Shown here piece by piece: positions 34,318 through 42,533 of a stretch of DNA of 64,000 bases; the stretch's first letter is position 1; each line of letters starts with the position of its first letter. The DNA comes from Sphingobium sp. TCM1 (GTDB taxonomy: Bacteria > Pseudomonadota > Alphaproteobacteria > Sphingomonadales > Sphingomonadaceae), in the NCBI RefSeq assembly GCF_001650725.1, contig NZ_LXVX01000005.1:62001-126000 (forward strand), read 5' to 3'. Position numbers and translations under genes: made by a program. The notes beneath the pieces were generated by a model. The model ran no database searches. It was not told where the DNA came from and worked only from the letters and a program-made list of their open reading frames with translations.

Positions 34318-34681
34318 TTCACCTTCATCTTCAGACATCATATCGGCATTTTCCTGAAAGGGACGATGTCTGCGCAGACATCGACAAGATGAGTCGCGCA
34401 AATTTGGCGGCAACGGCCCTTTGGTGAACGAGGTTGAGGGGGCGGCAGCGCCTACGGTACATGACGTGCGGCAACAGGATCGTCTCGATGATGATCCGAT
34501 CTCCATTTCCTGGCAATTTCCAAGACGATGATGCGCTGTGACGGACGCCGAAAACAGCGGAAGCTGGCGCAAGTCCTTTCAGACATTGGGGAGCTACCCC
34601 GAAAGATGTAGTCCCGGATAGCAGTGCGATCGTTGACCGCCCAATGATAGATTTGCAGTCCCTATTTGTACGGAGGCTGCT
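34318..34681. other. 364-base gap after tRNA-Arg
   Basis: No ORF is supported. It contains a perfect 18-base palindrome at 34365-34382 and, near its end, a GGAGG ribosome-binding site (34672-34676) for the following small protein. I see no integrase, no second copy of the tRNA 3' end, and no clear promoter, although a TTGACC hexamer occurs near 34633. Confidence 0.5.
34365..34382. promoter_or_regulatory. Perfect 18-base palindrome
   Basis: GATGTCTGCGCAGACATC is its own reverse complement. It lies 48 bases after the tRNA-Arg and 300 bases before the small Tat-leader gene. It could be a regulator site or the end of the tRNA transcript; there is no T tract beside it, so a terminator is unlikely. 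Confidence 0.4.
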
Positions 34682-34963
34682 TTGCCAGAGGAACCAGATC
34701 GGACTTCCAGCGCCGAGGACAGGCGCGAGTTTCTGAAAACCTGCGGGCGGTTTGCAGCGACGGTCCCACCCGCCGTCACGGTGCTGCTGTCCACATCCCT
34801 GTCTTCAGAAGCAATCGCGAAATCCGGCGGCGGCGGCGGCGGTGGCCCGAAGGGCAATAACGGTGTTGGCAATGGTCTGGATCCTCAGCCGCCCGGTAAT
34901 CCGCCGATCAATGACGGTCCCGGTACCGGCCCAGGAAATCCGGGGCGGCGGCCAAAAATCTGA
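34682..34963 (+). CDS. Small Tat-leader, Gly/Asn/Pro-rich protein (candidate modified peptide)
   Basis: A 93-residue protein with a TTG start at 34682, preceded by GGAGG at five bases. The N-terminus holds a near-perfect Tat motif, RREFLKT at residues 14-20, then a hydrophobic stretch TVPPAVTVLLSTSL and a signal-peptidase-like AIA-K site near residue 46. The mature part begins KSGGGGGGGPKGNN and consists almost only of Gly, Asn, Pro and Asp, ending GRRPKI. It is followed after 33 bases by the PqqD/HPr-kinase-like gene. The position and composition suggest a substrate of those enzymes that is exported folded or modified. No function is proven. Confidence 0.7.
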   Translation: MPEEPDRTSSAEDRREFLKTCGRFAATVPPAVTVLLSTSLSSEAIAKSGGGGGGGPKGNNGVGNGLDPQPPGNPPINDGPGTGPGNPGRRPKI

Positions 34964-34996
34964 TATTGGTGACCGGCTGGGGGGGAAGGCTGAGCG

Positions 34997-36106
34997 GTGA
35001 AGATGCGGCTGCGTCTGTCGGAGGGCACGTCTATCGTCTTCATCGACGGCCAACCCCTAATTTTTTCGGTTGCCAGCCAGCAGTTGATGGGCGTCAATCA
35101 GGTCGCTGGGTATGTCGCCTGTCGCCTTGAAGATGGCGTGCCGTTCGCCCAACTGGCGCAGGAAGTGCTGGATCGGGGAATTACTGAGCCCCTAGCCATG
35201 CTGCGCAAGGTGTTAACCAGTTGGTCCCTGCGCGGGCTGGTGAGCGCCTGTGATCCGCCGCCTGCTTCCCATTCCCTGATCGTACAGCAGGTATCCATCG
35301 GGGGGAGGAAGTTCCTGCTGCGCTATCATGATAGGGGCCTTGCGGCGCGCGTTTCGCCGCTGTTCGCCCATCTGCAGGCTGACTGCGGGCTTTTCGATGT
35401 TGTCTACGATCTGTGGCATGATGACGGCATGGCCTGCCTCAGCCGGGATGGCGCGCCGGCGACGATCATGGAGGCGGCGCAGACGGGGCCAGTCATCAAG
35501 GCGCGTATGGCCGAGGATATATTGGGCAGTCCCGGTTGGCTGCTGGGGGTTCATGGTGGGTGTCTGCACCGGAATGGCAAGGCAATGCTGATCCTGGGAG
35601 AGCCGGGCGCTGGAAAGACGACCCTGACGTCCTGGTTGACCGGGCAGGGTTTTGCTTATGGTGGAGACGATATTGTTGTCGTGAGCGAAGACGGCCGGGT
35701 GCAGGGGCTGCCTTTCCTGCCTTCGGTCAAGGCGGGCGGCTGGAAATTGCTGGCATCGGTTTATGGCGGTCTTGGGGCATTGCCGATGCACGTTCGGGCC
35801 GATCGAAGACGGGTTCGCTTTCCTGCGCCACGCGTTATTGCGGGGGACGGATTGGCGGAGATCGGATGGATCGTCAGGTTGCGCCGACGTGCTGCCCGAC
35901 CTGCGCACCTCGCGCCCCTGCAATCATCTTTGGCACTCAGGCATCTGCTGGAAGAGGCGACATCGCATGGCGACGGCATGAGCCACAGGGCGCTTGACGT
36001 GATGATCCGCGCTGTCGGCGGTGCGCGCTGCTACGAGCTTCATTATGCAGGGTTGGACGATGCGGGCGCGCTGCTCCGGCGAATGAGCGATAATGAAGCG
36101 GCTTGA
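34997..36106 (+). CDS. PqqD-like/HPr kinase-like fusion (HprK-related kinase A type)
   Basis: A 369-residue protein with a GTG start at 34997 after GGAAGG. Residues 1-90 resemble a PqqD/RRE-like peptide-binding domain (SQQLMGVNQVAGYVACRLED, a short three-helix unit with a small sheet). The rest is a HprK-type kinase domain: Walker A GEPGAGKT at about residues 201-208, FAYGGDDIVVVSEDG near 222-236 and FLPSVKAGGWK near 245. HprK relatives phosphorylate serine in proteins; in some lasso-peptide clusters a HprK homologue phosphorylates the peptide. Here the two functions lie in one chain. It overlaps the next gene by 14 bases. Base composition appears somewhat less GC-biased than neighbours. Confidence 0.78.
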   Translation: MKMRLRLSEGTSIVFIDGQPLIFSVASQQLMGVNQVAGYVACRLEDGVPFAQLAQEVLDRGITEPLAMLRKVLTSWSLRGLVSACDPPPASHSLIVQQVSIGGRKFLLRYHDRGLAARVSPLFAHLQADCGLFDVVYDLWHDDGMACLSRDGAPATIMEAAQTGPVIKARMAEDILGSPGWLLGVHGGCLHRNGKAMLILGEPGAGKTTLTSWLTGQGFAYGGDDIVVVSEDGRVQGLPFLPSVKAGGWKLLASVYGGLGALPMHVRADRRRVRFPAPRVIAGDGLAEIGWIVRLRRRAARPAHLAPLQSSLALRHLLEEATSHGDGMSHRALDVMIRAVGGARCYELHYAGLDDAGALLRRMSDNEAA

Positions 36107-37166
36107 GGCGCTTCGGAGTCTGCTTTCATGTTTGAAGGGCGAGCTTCCAGCTGGGGAGGATTGGGTTGGGATCATAGGCCTGGCCAACCGCTCGCTCTGC
36201 ACGCCCATGCTGGCGAGCCGACTGAAGGCGGCAGGACGGTTTTCCTCGCTGCCGATTGATGTGCAGCAGTTTCTTCAGCTCATCCAAACGCGTAATGAGG
36301 AGCGGAACAGACGCCTGCTTCTGCAACTTGATGAAGCCGTGGCGCTTTGGAACGGGGTGGGCGTGCGTCCTGTGTTGCTAAAGGGGACGGCCTGGCTGGC
36401 GGACGTTGCAGCGGGTGGGCGGGCCGATCGCCTGATCACCGATCTGGACATGATGGTTCCGGCGGACAGGTTCCATGAGGCCATCGCGCAGTTGGTTGGA
36501 GCGGGGTATCGGCCCGATACGCCGATCGTCCGACCGGAGATTCCGGTGGTGCTCATGCGCCCCGAAGATTCGGGCACCATCGACCTGCACACAGAATATG
36601 GCGGGGCGAGTATCTTGCGCCTGGCTCATGATGATCTGGCAATAGATGGCACGCCTTGCCATCTGCCGCGGGGAGTAGCCTGTCTGCCCTCTCCTGTTGC
36701 AGGCATGGCGATCCTGCTGTTGCACGATCAGTTGAAAGGGAGGGACTATCTGCGCGGGAGGGTCGACCTGCGTCACTTGCTGGACATGCAGGGTCTTGCC
36801 GCCGGATTTGGTGCGACGGATTGGGCGCGTTTGGATGGGCTGTTCGCGGCGGGCTATGCTAGGGCAGCAGCAAGGACTCAGTTGCTGACTGCGCGCGAAA
36901 TGCTCGATCTCCCAGTGCCCGACGGGTTGATCGGCGTTCGGGCGAGGCTGCAATATTGGCGGCGCATGGTACAGATATGCTGGCCGGCAAGCGCGCTGCC
37001 GCTCACCATATTGTCGCTGCTCGATCCTCAATATCTCGCCGCCCGGCGTCAGTGGAGGGAGAAGGCTTCCAGTGCTTCGGGTAACGATGCGATTCGGCCG
37101 GGATGGCTGCCCAGGCGAGAGAGTGTCACGCGGCTCCTGAGCTGGACGGAAGTCGGGAAGATCTAG
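36093..37166 (+). CDS. NTP_transf_5 nucleotidyltransferase family protein
   Basis: A 357-residue protein. VRPVLLKGTAWLADVAAGG near residue 90 and LITDLDMMVPADRFHEAIAQ near 112-131 are the conserved blocks of the uncharacterised nucleotidyltransferase family (PF14907-like), with the D-x-D metal-binding pair TDLDMMV. EDSGTIDLHTEYGG near 164 is the third block. Members occur beside HprK-like kinases and in lasso-peptide clusters. It starts inside the kinase gene with a 14-base overlap, so the two are translationally coupled and probably act on the same target. The target in this cassette is not known. Confidence 0.78.
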   Translation: MKRLEALRSLLSCLKGELPAGEDWVGIIGLANRSLCTPMLASRLKAAGRFSSLPIDVQQFLQLIQTRNEERNRRLLLQLDEAVALWNGVGVRPVLLKGTAWLADVAAGGRADRLITDLDMMVPADRFHEAIAQLVGAGYRPDTPIVRPEIPVVLMRPEDSGTIDLHTEYGGASILRLAHDDLAIDGTPCHLPRGVACLPSPVAGMAILLLHDQLKGRDYLRGRVDLRHLLDMQGLAAGFGATDWARLDGLFAAGYARAAARTQLLTAREMLDLPVPDGLIGVRARLQYWRRMVQICWPASALPLTILSLLDPQYLAARRQWREKASSASGNDAIRPGWLPRRESVTRLLSWTEVGKI

Positions 37167-37427
37167 CTCGACTGCTCGTCCAACAGATAGAGGCCCTGCA
37201 TAGCCAAGCGGACATGCAGAAATCTGGGCGGGCACCTATGGCGCGTGCTGGCGGCGGCCGAGGAGAAACTGACGCCGAACATCGCTGCTCGGTGGAGGGG
37301 CAAAGCCGCCGGCGTCCTTTTCTGTGTTGCAGATGAGGGCTTCGGCAGCGGCTCGCGACCATTCTGGGCTTGTCCTCGGCATGGAACGCGGTGTCTTCAC
37401 GATGATGACTGGCGTATCGGGCGTATC
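37167..37427. other. Gap without a supported gene
   Basis: Between the nucleotidyltransferase stop and the convergent YciI-like stop. Several frames are open through it, but none has a ribosome-binding site or recognisable domain. It may hold decayed coding sequence at the edge of the cassette. I see no repeat or terminator with a T tract. Confidence 0.4.
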
Positions 37428-37796
37428 TCAGTCCGGGGCGTGCAGGTCGTGAAGCGGCCGGATCTCGATTTCGCACGGTCCTGGCATTGGATTGGGGCAG
37501 CGTTTGGCCCAGGCAACCGCTTCGTCCATGTCCTTCACGTCCCAGAGCCAGAAGCCCGCGACCAGCTCGGAGGGCAGCGGGAACGGCCCGTCGATGATGC
37601 TGCGCCCAACCCCGTCAAACGCGATCCGCTTGCCGGCGGAGGAAGGTTGAAGCCCGTCCGCCATAACCAGGATACCGGCCGCGCGCAGCGCATCGTTGAA
37701 CCGGCCCATCGCCGCCATCATCTGCGACGTCCACGCTTCGGGAAACACGCCCTTTTCGCTGTCCTCGGTCGCCTTGACCAGCACCATGACCCGCAA
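37428..37796 (-). CDS. YciI-like/DGPF-domain protein
   Basis: A 122-residue protein with a TTG start at 37796, preceded by AGGAG. It reads MRVMVLVKATEDSEKGVFPE and contains GILVMADGLQPSSAGKRIAF near residues 40-59 and the family mark IDGPFPLPSELVAGFWLWDV near 67-86. This is the DGPF/YCII family, dimeric ferredoxin-like proteins found with sigma factors or of unknown role. The conserved His/Asp of true YciI enzymes cannot be confirmed here. It is convergent with the cassette upstream and 228 bases from the GH16 gene. Confidence 0.82.
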   Translation of the reverse strand: MRVMVLVKATEDSEKGVFPEAWTSQMMAAMGRFNDALRAAGILVMADGLQPSSAGKRIAFDGVGRSIIDGPFPLPSELVAGFWLWDVKDMDEAVAWAKRCPNPMPGPCEIEIRPLHDLHAPD

Positions 37797-38024
37797 CACC
37801 TGTCTCCTGCATGATCGCCCGACTGTCATCCGGGCCTTGCAATGCCCAAGGAAGCGTCAGCCTGCCGCAAGCAACGGGTTGCGAGCGGCGGTGCATCCGG
37901 CGGCAATGGTCGCCCGAAAGCGGCTCGTCGCAATTTCCCCGAGATTGCGGTGAACCGTGTTCGTCCGCAAGGCTTTGTTAATGTGCCTGGCGGATTTTCA
38001 GGGTGAACCGCAGGGGGTTTTATC

Positions 38025-39401
38025 ATGAACAGCAAACAGGTCGGCTCCGCCATCGGAGCCGGGTTTGCCGTGTTCTGCGTCATCGCAGCCGGGGCAGCCA
38101 CGATTTTGACTTCGACGACAAGTATCGATGCAAATAGTTTAAATACCGTTAACTATAGCACGACGACGTCATCGACGCAGACGAGCATTGCGAGTGTTGG
38201 CAGCACGGCAACGACGTCCAGCTTCTCCACCTTCGACTTTGCGAACGGCACCAAATTGCCCGACAAGGCCACCCTGTCGATCGGCAATGCGACCTTCCGT
38301 CCCGGCACCGGAACCGCCTATGTGCCGATCAAGCTCGATCGCGCAACGCCCAACACCGTGATCGCGCGGGTCATCACGGTCAATGGGTCGGGCACGTTGC
38401 GGGCGCTGTCGGGCTATCATTACCAGACGGTCGACACGGTCGTGATCTTCCGCCCCGGCGACCCGCTGATGCAGACGGTCGCCGTCCCGATCATCGGCGC
38501 GGCCGAGGGGCAGTTCTTCCAGCTCAAGCTGCGCGAGGCGCCCTGGGGCGGGTTGCAGGGCCAGTCGGTCGGTACCGTCACCGCCTCCAGCACCGCGACG
38601 GTGACGGCCAAGGCGACCGGCACCTTCCGCGCCGCGCGCACGTTCGCGCCGACCGGAACGCTTCAGTTCGAACTGCTCAAGGACACGCACAAAAGGTCGC
38701 CCGATGGTGGCTGGAACCGCTGGGCGACATCGCTGTCCCATGGCCGCACGCAGGTCGCCAATGGCGAAACCGGACTCTATCTCGATTCCTCGATCTGGCC
38801 TGGCATCGAAGGGCCGGTCTACTGGAGCAGCAAGGGACTGGTCCTGCATACGCAGAAGCTGGCGACCCCGATCTACTACGAAGGGCAGAGCTGGAAATAT
38901 GGCGCGTCAGTGCTCGACGGACGCAATTTCCTCGCCTCGCAGATTGGCTATGGCCAATATGAATGGGATGCGCGGATGCCCAACCGGCGCGGCACATGGC
39001 CGGCCTTCTGGCTGGTGTCGACCAGCGGCTGGCCGCCGGAAATCGATATCTATGAAGGCTTTGGCTATCAGAGCTACTGGGATTTCGACCGACATGTCGG
39101 CCAGACCATCCATGGCGGTTCCGGCGGGGTCCGGTCGTTCCAGCGCGGTGTCGTGATCCAGACCGAGCAGGCCTATGGCATCAAGGGCTATTCGGAGGAT
39201 TTCCACCGTTTCGCGGTCGATATCCAGCGCGACTATATCACCTGGTTCGTGGACGGGAAGGAAACCTACCAGTCGGTCAATCCCTTCCAGGGTTTCCGCT
39301 GGTACCCCATCATGAATGTCGCGGTTAAGACCGACAGCGCCTTTACCGACGGGTCGGGCGACATGATCATCCGCAGCTTCAAGATCTACAGCGCGCCATA
39401 A
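38025..39401 (+). CDS. Exported glycoside hydrolase family 16 protein
   Basis: A 458-residue protein predicted to cut or transfer beta-glycan chains outside the cytoplasm. The N-terminal membrane/signal segment covers about residues 8-30. A Ser/Thr-rich linker (about 32-75) follows, then a beta-sandwich region resembling a Calx-beta module (about 78-200), and a GH16 catalytic domain (about 215-455). The catalytic motif EIDIYE occupies residues 339-344, with nucleophile Glu339, Asp341 and acid/base Glu344. Its position at the end of the exopolysaccharide locus suggests it trims or releases that polymer, as ExoK does for succinoglycan. Its 3' end overlaps the convergent glycosyltransferase gene by 16 bases. 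Confidence 0.9.
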   Translation: MNSKQVGSAIGAGFAVFCVIAAGAATILTSTTSIDANSLNTVNYSTTTSSTQTSIASVGSTATTSSFSTFDFANGTKLPDKATLSIGNATFRPGTGTAYVPIKLDRATPNTVIARVITVNGSGTLRALSGYHYQTVDTVVIFRPGDPLMQTVAVPIIGAAEGQFFQLKLREAPWGGLQGQSVGTVTASSTATVTAKATGTFRAARTFAPTGTLQFELLKDTHKRSPDGGWNRWATSLSHGRTQVANGETGLYLDSSIWPGIEGPVYWSSKGLVLHTQKLATPIYYEGQSWKYGASVLDGRNFLASQIGYGQYEWDARMPNRRGTWPAFWLVSTSGWPPEIDIYEGFGYQSYWDFDRHVGQTIHGGSGGVRSFQRGVVIQTEQAYGIKGYSEDFHRFAVDIQRDYITWFVDGKETYQSVNPFQGFRWYPIMNVAVKTDSAFTDGSGDMIIRSFKIYSAP

Positions 39402-40306
39402 GCCTTGTGGCCGCCGCCCGCGAGCGCGTAGAGGCGGCCCCAGCTCTTGATCCACTGCCCGGCGATGTCGACACGATGCGCGCCGGGCAGCAACAGGGCG
39501 GACAGGCCCGCCGTGCGAAGCGCCACGATGCCGACGGAGCGAATCAGCAGGACCGGCAATGGCGTCTCCTTCCGCCGAGCCAGCGTTTCGGTGCAGCCGA
39601 TGCGCCACATGCGCCGCAAAACCCAGCCAAGGCGTGCCCGTTCGGGCGGCACCCATTCGCTGACGCGCGCATCGGGCGCCCAGCCGAAGCGCGCCCCGGC
39701 GCGCGCCAGTCGGGCCAGATAGTCCAGGTCCTCGCCGCCGCTGCGGTTAAAGCGCGGATCGAACCAGGGGCGCTCCAGCATCTCCAGCGCCGCGCGGCGA
39801 AGGAGCAGATTGTTGCTGGCCCAGAGCATGGCCGTCACGCCCGCCGGCCGCTCTTCTGCGCGGAACACCAGCGTTTCATGCGCCCAGCGCGGCGCCGGGC
39901 CGACGAACATCGAATCGACCGGGCCGGCCACGACGTCGGCGTCCACCGCAGCCTGACAGGCGAGCAGGGCGTCGAGCCAGCCGGGCTGGGGCCATTCGTC
40001 ATCGTCGATCATCGCGAGGAAGCGCATCGCCGGATCGCCGAGCGCGGCCGCCACGATGGCGTTGCGGACGGCGCACAGGCCCGGCTCCGGCACGGGGAGC
40101 AGCGTCACCGGCAGCTCATAGCCCGATTCGATCAGGTCGCGCACGACCGCCGCACCCTCTTGGCGTTCGGGGTCATTGTCGGCGACCAGCAGCATCGCGT
40201 CCTTCCCGGCGACCACCGCGGGCAATGTTTCGAGCAGGTGACGCAGTTGCCGGGGACGGCGGAAGGTTGGGATCGCGATCCAGATCCGCTTGCCGGGAGC
40301 GGTCAA
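39386..40306 (-). CDS. Family 2 glycosyltransferase (fourth in the locus)
   Basis: A 306-residue GT-A glycosyltransferase that adds a sugar during repeat-unit assembly at the cytoplasmic membrane face. IWIAIPTFRRPRQLRHLLE opens the fold, and AMIDDDEWPQPGW near residue 115 supplies the DxD-type metal motif. The C-terminal part has hydrophobic stretches typical of membrane-bound GT2 enzymes. The start is placed at TTG 40306, which overlaps the upstream acyltransferase stop (TTGA), as for other genes of this operon; the frame is open to 40357. It is the last minus-strand gene of the locus and is similar in its first half to the GT2 at 44454. Confidence 0.85.
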   Translation of the reverse strand: MTAPGKRIWIAIPTFRRPRQLRHLLETLPAVVAGKDAMLLVADNDPERQEGAAVVRDLIESGYELPVTLLPVPEPGLCAVRNAIVAAALGDPAMRFLAMIDDDEWPQPGWLDALLACQAAVDADVVAGPVDSMFVGPAPRWAHETLVFRAEERPAGVTAMLWASNNLLLRRAALEMLERPWFDPRFNRSGGEDLDYLARLARAGARFGWAPDARVSEWVPPERARLGWVLRRMWRIGCTETLARRKETPLPVLLIRSVGIVALRTAGLSALLLPGAHRVDIAGQWIKSWGRLYALAGGGHKAYGAL

Positions 40307-41388
40307 ATCGCCGCTTCCCTGACGTCCAGGCGCCGTTGTGCGCGCCGTTGCAGCCATTTGACGAGCCTATGCCCGCGCAGCTCGACCAGCGCATAGCTGG
40401 CCCAGCAGAGCAGCCAGGTCGCCACCAGCATCGCCACGACGAACAGCCCGTCCATGCCGGTGATGCCGCGTCCATGCGCCATCGTCATGACCCGCGCCAC
40501 CACATCGCGGACCAGCGGGTGCCACAGGTATATGGAATAGCTGATTAGGCCTAGGTGGAAGCTGGCCGGGTTGGACATGGCGGCGCGCGCGGCCGGGCCG
40601 TCATAATAGCAATTCAGGACCAGTGCAGGCATCAGGCAGACGACGAGCAGGTCGACCTTGCCCGGCAACCAGAGCGCGACGCCGATCAGCGCGCAGACGG
40701 CGGCAAAGCCGCCCGGCCGGTCGATGAGCGCCCGGCACCAGCGCCGGTCGGCGACGCGATAGGCGAGCACGCCGAGCGAGAAGCCGGCCAGGCAGCGCAG
40801 CAGGGTCAGCACCGTGTCGCTGTCGATCACGTCGAGCGGTCCGCTGACCCCACGCCCTGAACCCGCCACCAGCGCCAGCAGTGCGACGGCCAGAATGCCC
40901 TGGATCCAGGCCCAACGGGAAAAGGCGATGAAGGCGATCAGCGGATAGAGGAGATAGGCGGCAACTTCGGTGCTGACCGACCAACTGTTGCCCGCGATCG
41001 GTTCCGTGCCCCAGCCCCAACTCTGTACCATCAGCAGATTGCTGATGATATTAGGCGCGTTGAGATCGATTCCAGGATTGCCCGAAATGCTGAGCAGCAG
41101 GCGGGCGCTGAACACCAATGTCACGATCAGGTGCAGCGGCCACACGCGAGCCATGCGGTTGACCAGGAAATCGGTATAGCCGGCCCATCCGGGCCGACCC
41201 ATCACCCGGTCATGATAGCCCAGCGAAATGACGAAGCCACTCAGGATGAAAAACAGATCGACCGCCAGATAGGCGCGCGAAAAGAGCGGGATGTCAAAGG
41301 CCGCGAAAGCGGGATTATGCGGGATATGGTAGAGCAGGACTGCCACGGCCGCCACCCCGCGTAGACCAGTGAGCGCGGCGATCCTCAT
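40303..41388 (-). CDS. Acyltransferase 3 family protein in exopolysaccharide locus
   Basis: A 361-residue membrane O-acyltransferase. It starts MRIAALTGLRGVAAVAVLLY, the first helix with the TGLRG motif and a histidine nearby, and has FFILSGFVISLGY near residue 50 and LISYSIYLWHPLVRD near the end. About ten helices; no SGNH domain, unlike the gene at 10595. It most likely adds acetyl, pyruvyl-type or succinyl groups to the polysaccharide. The ATG at 41388 overlaps the GH10 stop by four bases (ATGA). Confidence 0.9.
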   Translation of the reverse strand: MRIAALTGLRGVAAVAVLLYHIPHNPAFAAFDIPLFSRAYLAVDLFFILSGFVISLGYHDRVMGRPGWAGYTDFLVNRMARVWPLHLIVTLVFSARLLLSISGNPGIDLNAPNIISNLLMVQSWGWGTEPIAGNSWSVSTEVAAYLLYPLIAFIAFSRWAWIQGILAVALLALVAGSGRGVSGPLDVIDSDTVLTLLRCLAGFSLGVLAYRVADRRWCRALIDRPGGFAAVCALIGVALWLPGKVDLLVVCLMPALVLNCYYDGPAARAAMSNPASFHLGLISYSIYLWHPLVRDVVARVMTMAHGRGITGMDGLFVVAMLVATWLLCWASYALVELRGHRLVKWLQRRAQRRLDVREAAI

Positions 41389-42533
41389 GCGTCGGACCTG
41401 CGCAGCCCAGCCTGCTCGCGCATTGCAGGCGCGGCGTCGAAGGCAGCGCCGATCGCGTCCCACAGCGGCTTGCGACGCATCTCACCGTCGAGCGGAAGGC
41501 CGCGCGAAAGCTGCCCGTCAGGCCATTTATATTCGGGGTAGTTGGACAGCCAGCTATAGCGGTCCGACAGGCCCCAGCAGAGCAGCCCACGCGTCGCGCT
41601 ATTGTCGAACGCGACATCCAGGAAAGCCTTGGCGACCGCCGCCACTTCACGGTCGCGCTTGTCCGGGTTGGGCGGGCCACCCCGGTCGGCGACGTCGAAT
41701 TCGGTGATCGAGAGCGCAAGGCCATAGTCGCTGAGATGCGTCAGGAATTTGGCGAAGATCCTTTCGCTGAAGCCTTCGCGAAAGGGCTTGAGATGGCCCT
41801 GGATGCCGATCGCGTCGATGGGCACGTTGCGCGCCATCAGTCGGTCCAGCAGTTTCAGCATTGCGGTGCGCCGCCGTTCGCAGCGGGGGGAATCATGCTC
41901 CAGCCCATAATCGGTCAGGAACAGCGTCGCGCCGGGATCCGCCTCGCGCGCATGGTGGAAGGCGATGTCGATATAGTCCTCGCCCAGCCCGCGCATCCAC
42001 ATGCTGTTCTGGCGCATCCCGTCGGCGCGGCCGTCTTTGGGTTCCAGCGGCTCGTTGACCACGTCCCATTCCGTGATCCGGCCAGCATAGCGCGGCATTG
42101 CGGCGTCGATATAGCTGGTCATCAGCCGCTCGCGCCCCGCGCGGTCGGTCGCTTCCAGCGCGGGCTGGAGCCAGGGCGGATTGGCAGCGTACCAGACCAG
42201 CGCATGGCCGCGCGCGGCCATCCGATGGCGCTGCGCGAAGGCGAGGATCTGATCGGCGCCGCTGAAATCGAACCGTCCGCGCTTTCGCTCGGTCGTGCCG
42301 CGCTTCAGTTCATATTCCTGGACCACCATGTCGCATTCGCGTGCGACGGCGGCGGCGAAGGCCTTGTCTTCGCGCAACAGGCGCGACTTGACCGCCGCGC
42401 CGAAGCGACGGCCTGACCGGCGGGCGCGGGCTGCGATGCTTTCGGTCGCGGCACCGTCGCGCGCATGGCTTGGCGGCATCGGCGCGCAGGCGGACAGGGC
42501 GAGCGAGCCGGCCAGGAATTCCCGTCGCCTCAC
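41385..42533 (-). CDS. Glycoside hydrolase family 10 (endo-beta-1,4-xylanase-like)
   Basis: A 382-residue exported GH10 protein. The GTG start at 42533 overlaps the upstream stop (GTGA). The N-terminus VRRREFLAGSLALSACAP combines a Tat-like RRREF motif and a possible lipobox LSAC, so it may be an anchored lipoprotein. The catalytic acid/base Glu161 lies in WDVVNEPL and the nucleophile Glu278 in SITEFDV. ARGHALVWY near residue 107 is also a GH10 block. Inside an exopolysaccharide operon it is more likely to edit or release the polymer than to digest plant xylan. Confidence 0.92.
   Translation of the reverse strand: MRRREFLAGSLALSACAPMPPSHARDGAATESIAARARRSGRRFGAAVKSRLLREDKAFAAAVARECDMVVQEYELKRGTTERKRGRFDFSGADQILAFAQRHRMAARGHALVWYAANPPWLQPALEATDRAGRERLMTSYIDAAMPRYAGRITEWDVVNEPLEPKDGRADGMRQNSMWMRGLGEDYIDIAFHHAREADPGATLFLTDYGLEHDSPRCERRRTAMLKLLDRLMARNVPIDAIGIQGHLKPFREGFSERIFAKFLTHLSDYGLALSITEFDVADRGGPPNPDKRDREVAAVAKAFLDVAFDNSATRGLLCWGLSDRYSWLSNYPEYKWPDGQLSRGLPLDGEMRRKPLWDAIGAAFDAAPAMREQAGLRRSDA

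Noticed and set aside
34241..37166. Integrative element at tRNA-Arg
   Set aside because: No integrase and no second copy of the tRNA 3' end were seen, so acquisition at this site remains only a suspicion.
37245..37814. Plus-strand ORF of 189 codons
   Set aside because: Most of it is antisense to the YciI-like gene, which has clear family motifs; no start signal is present.
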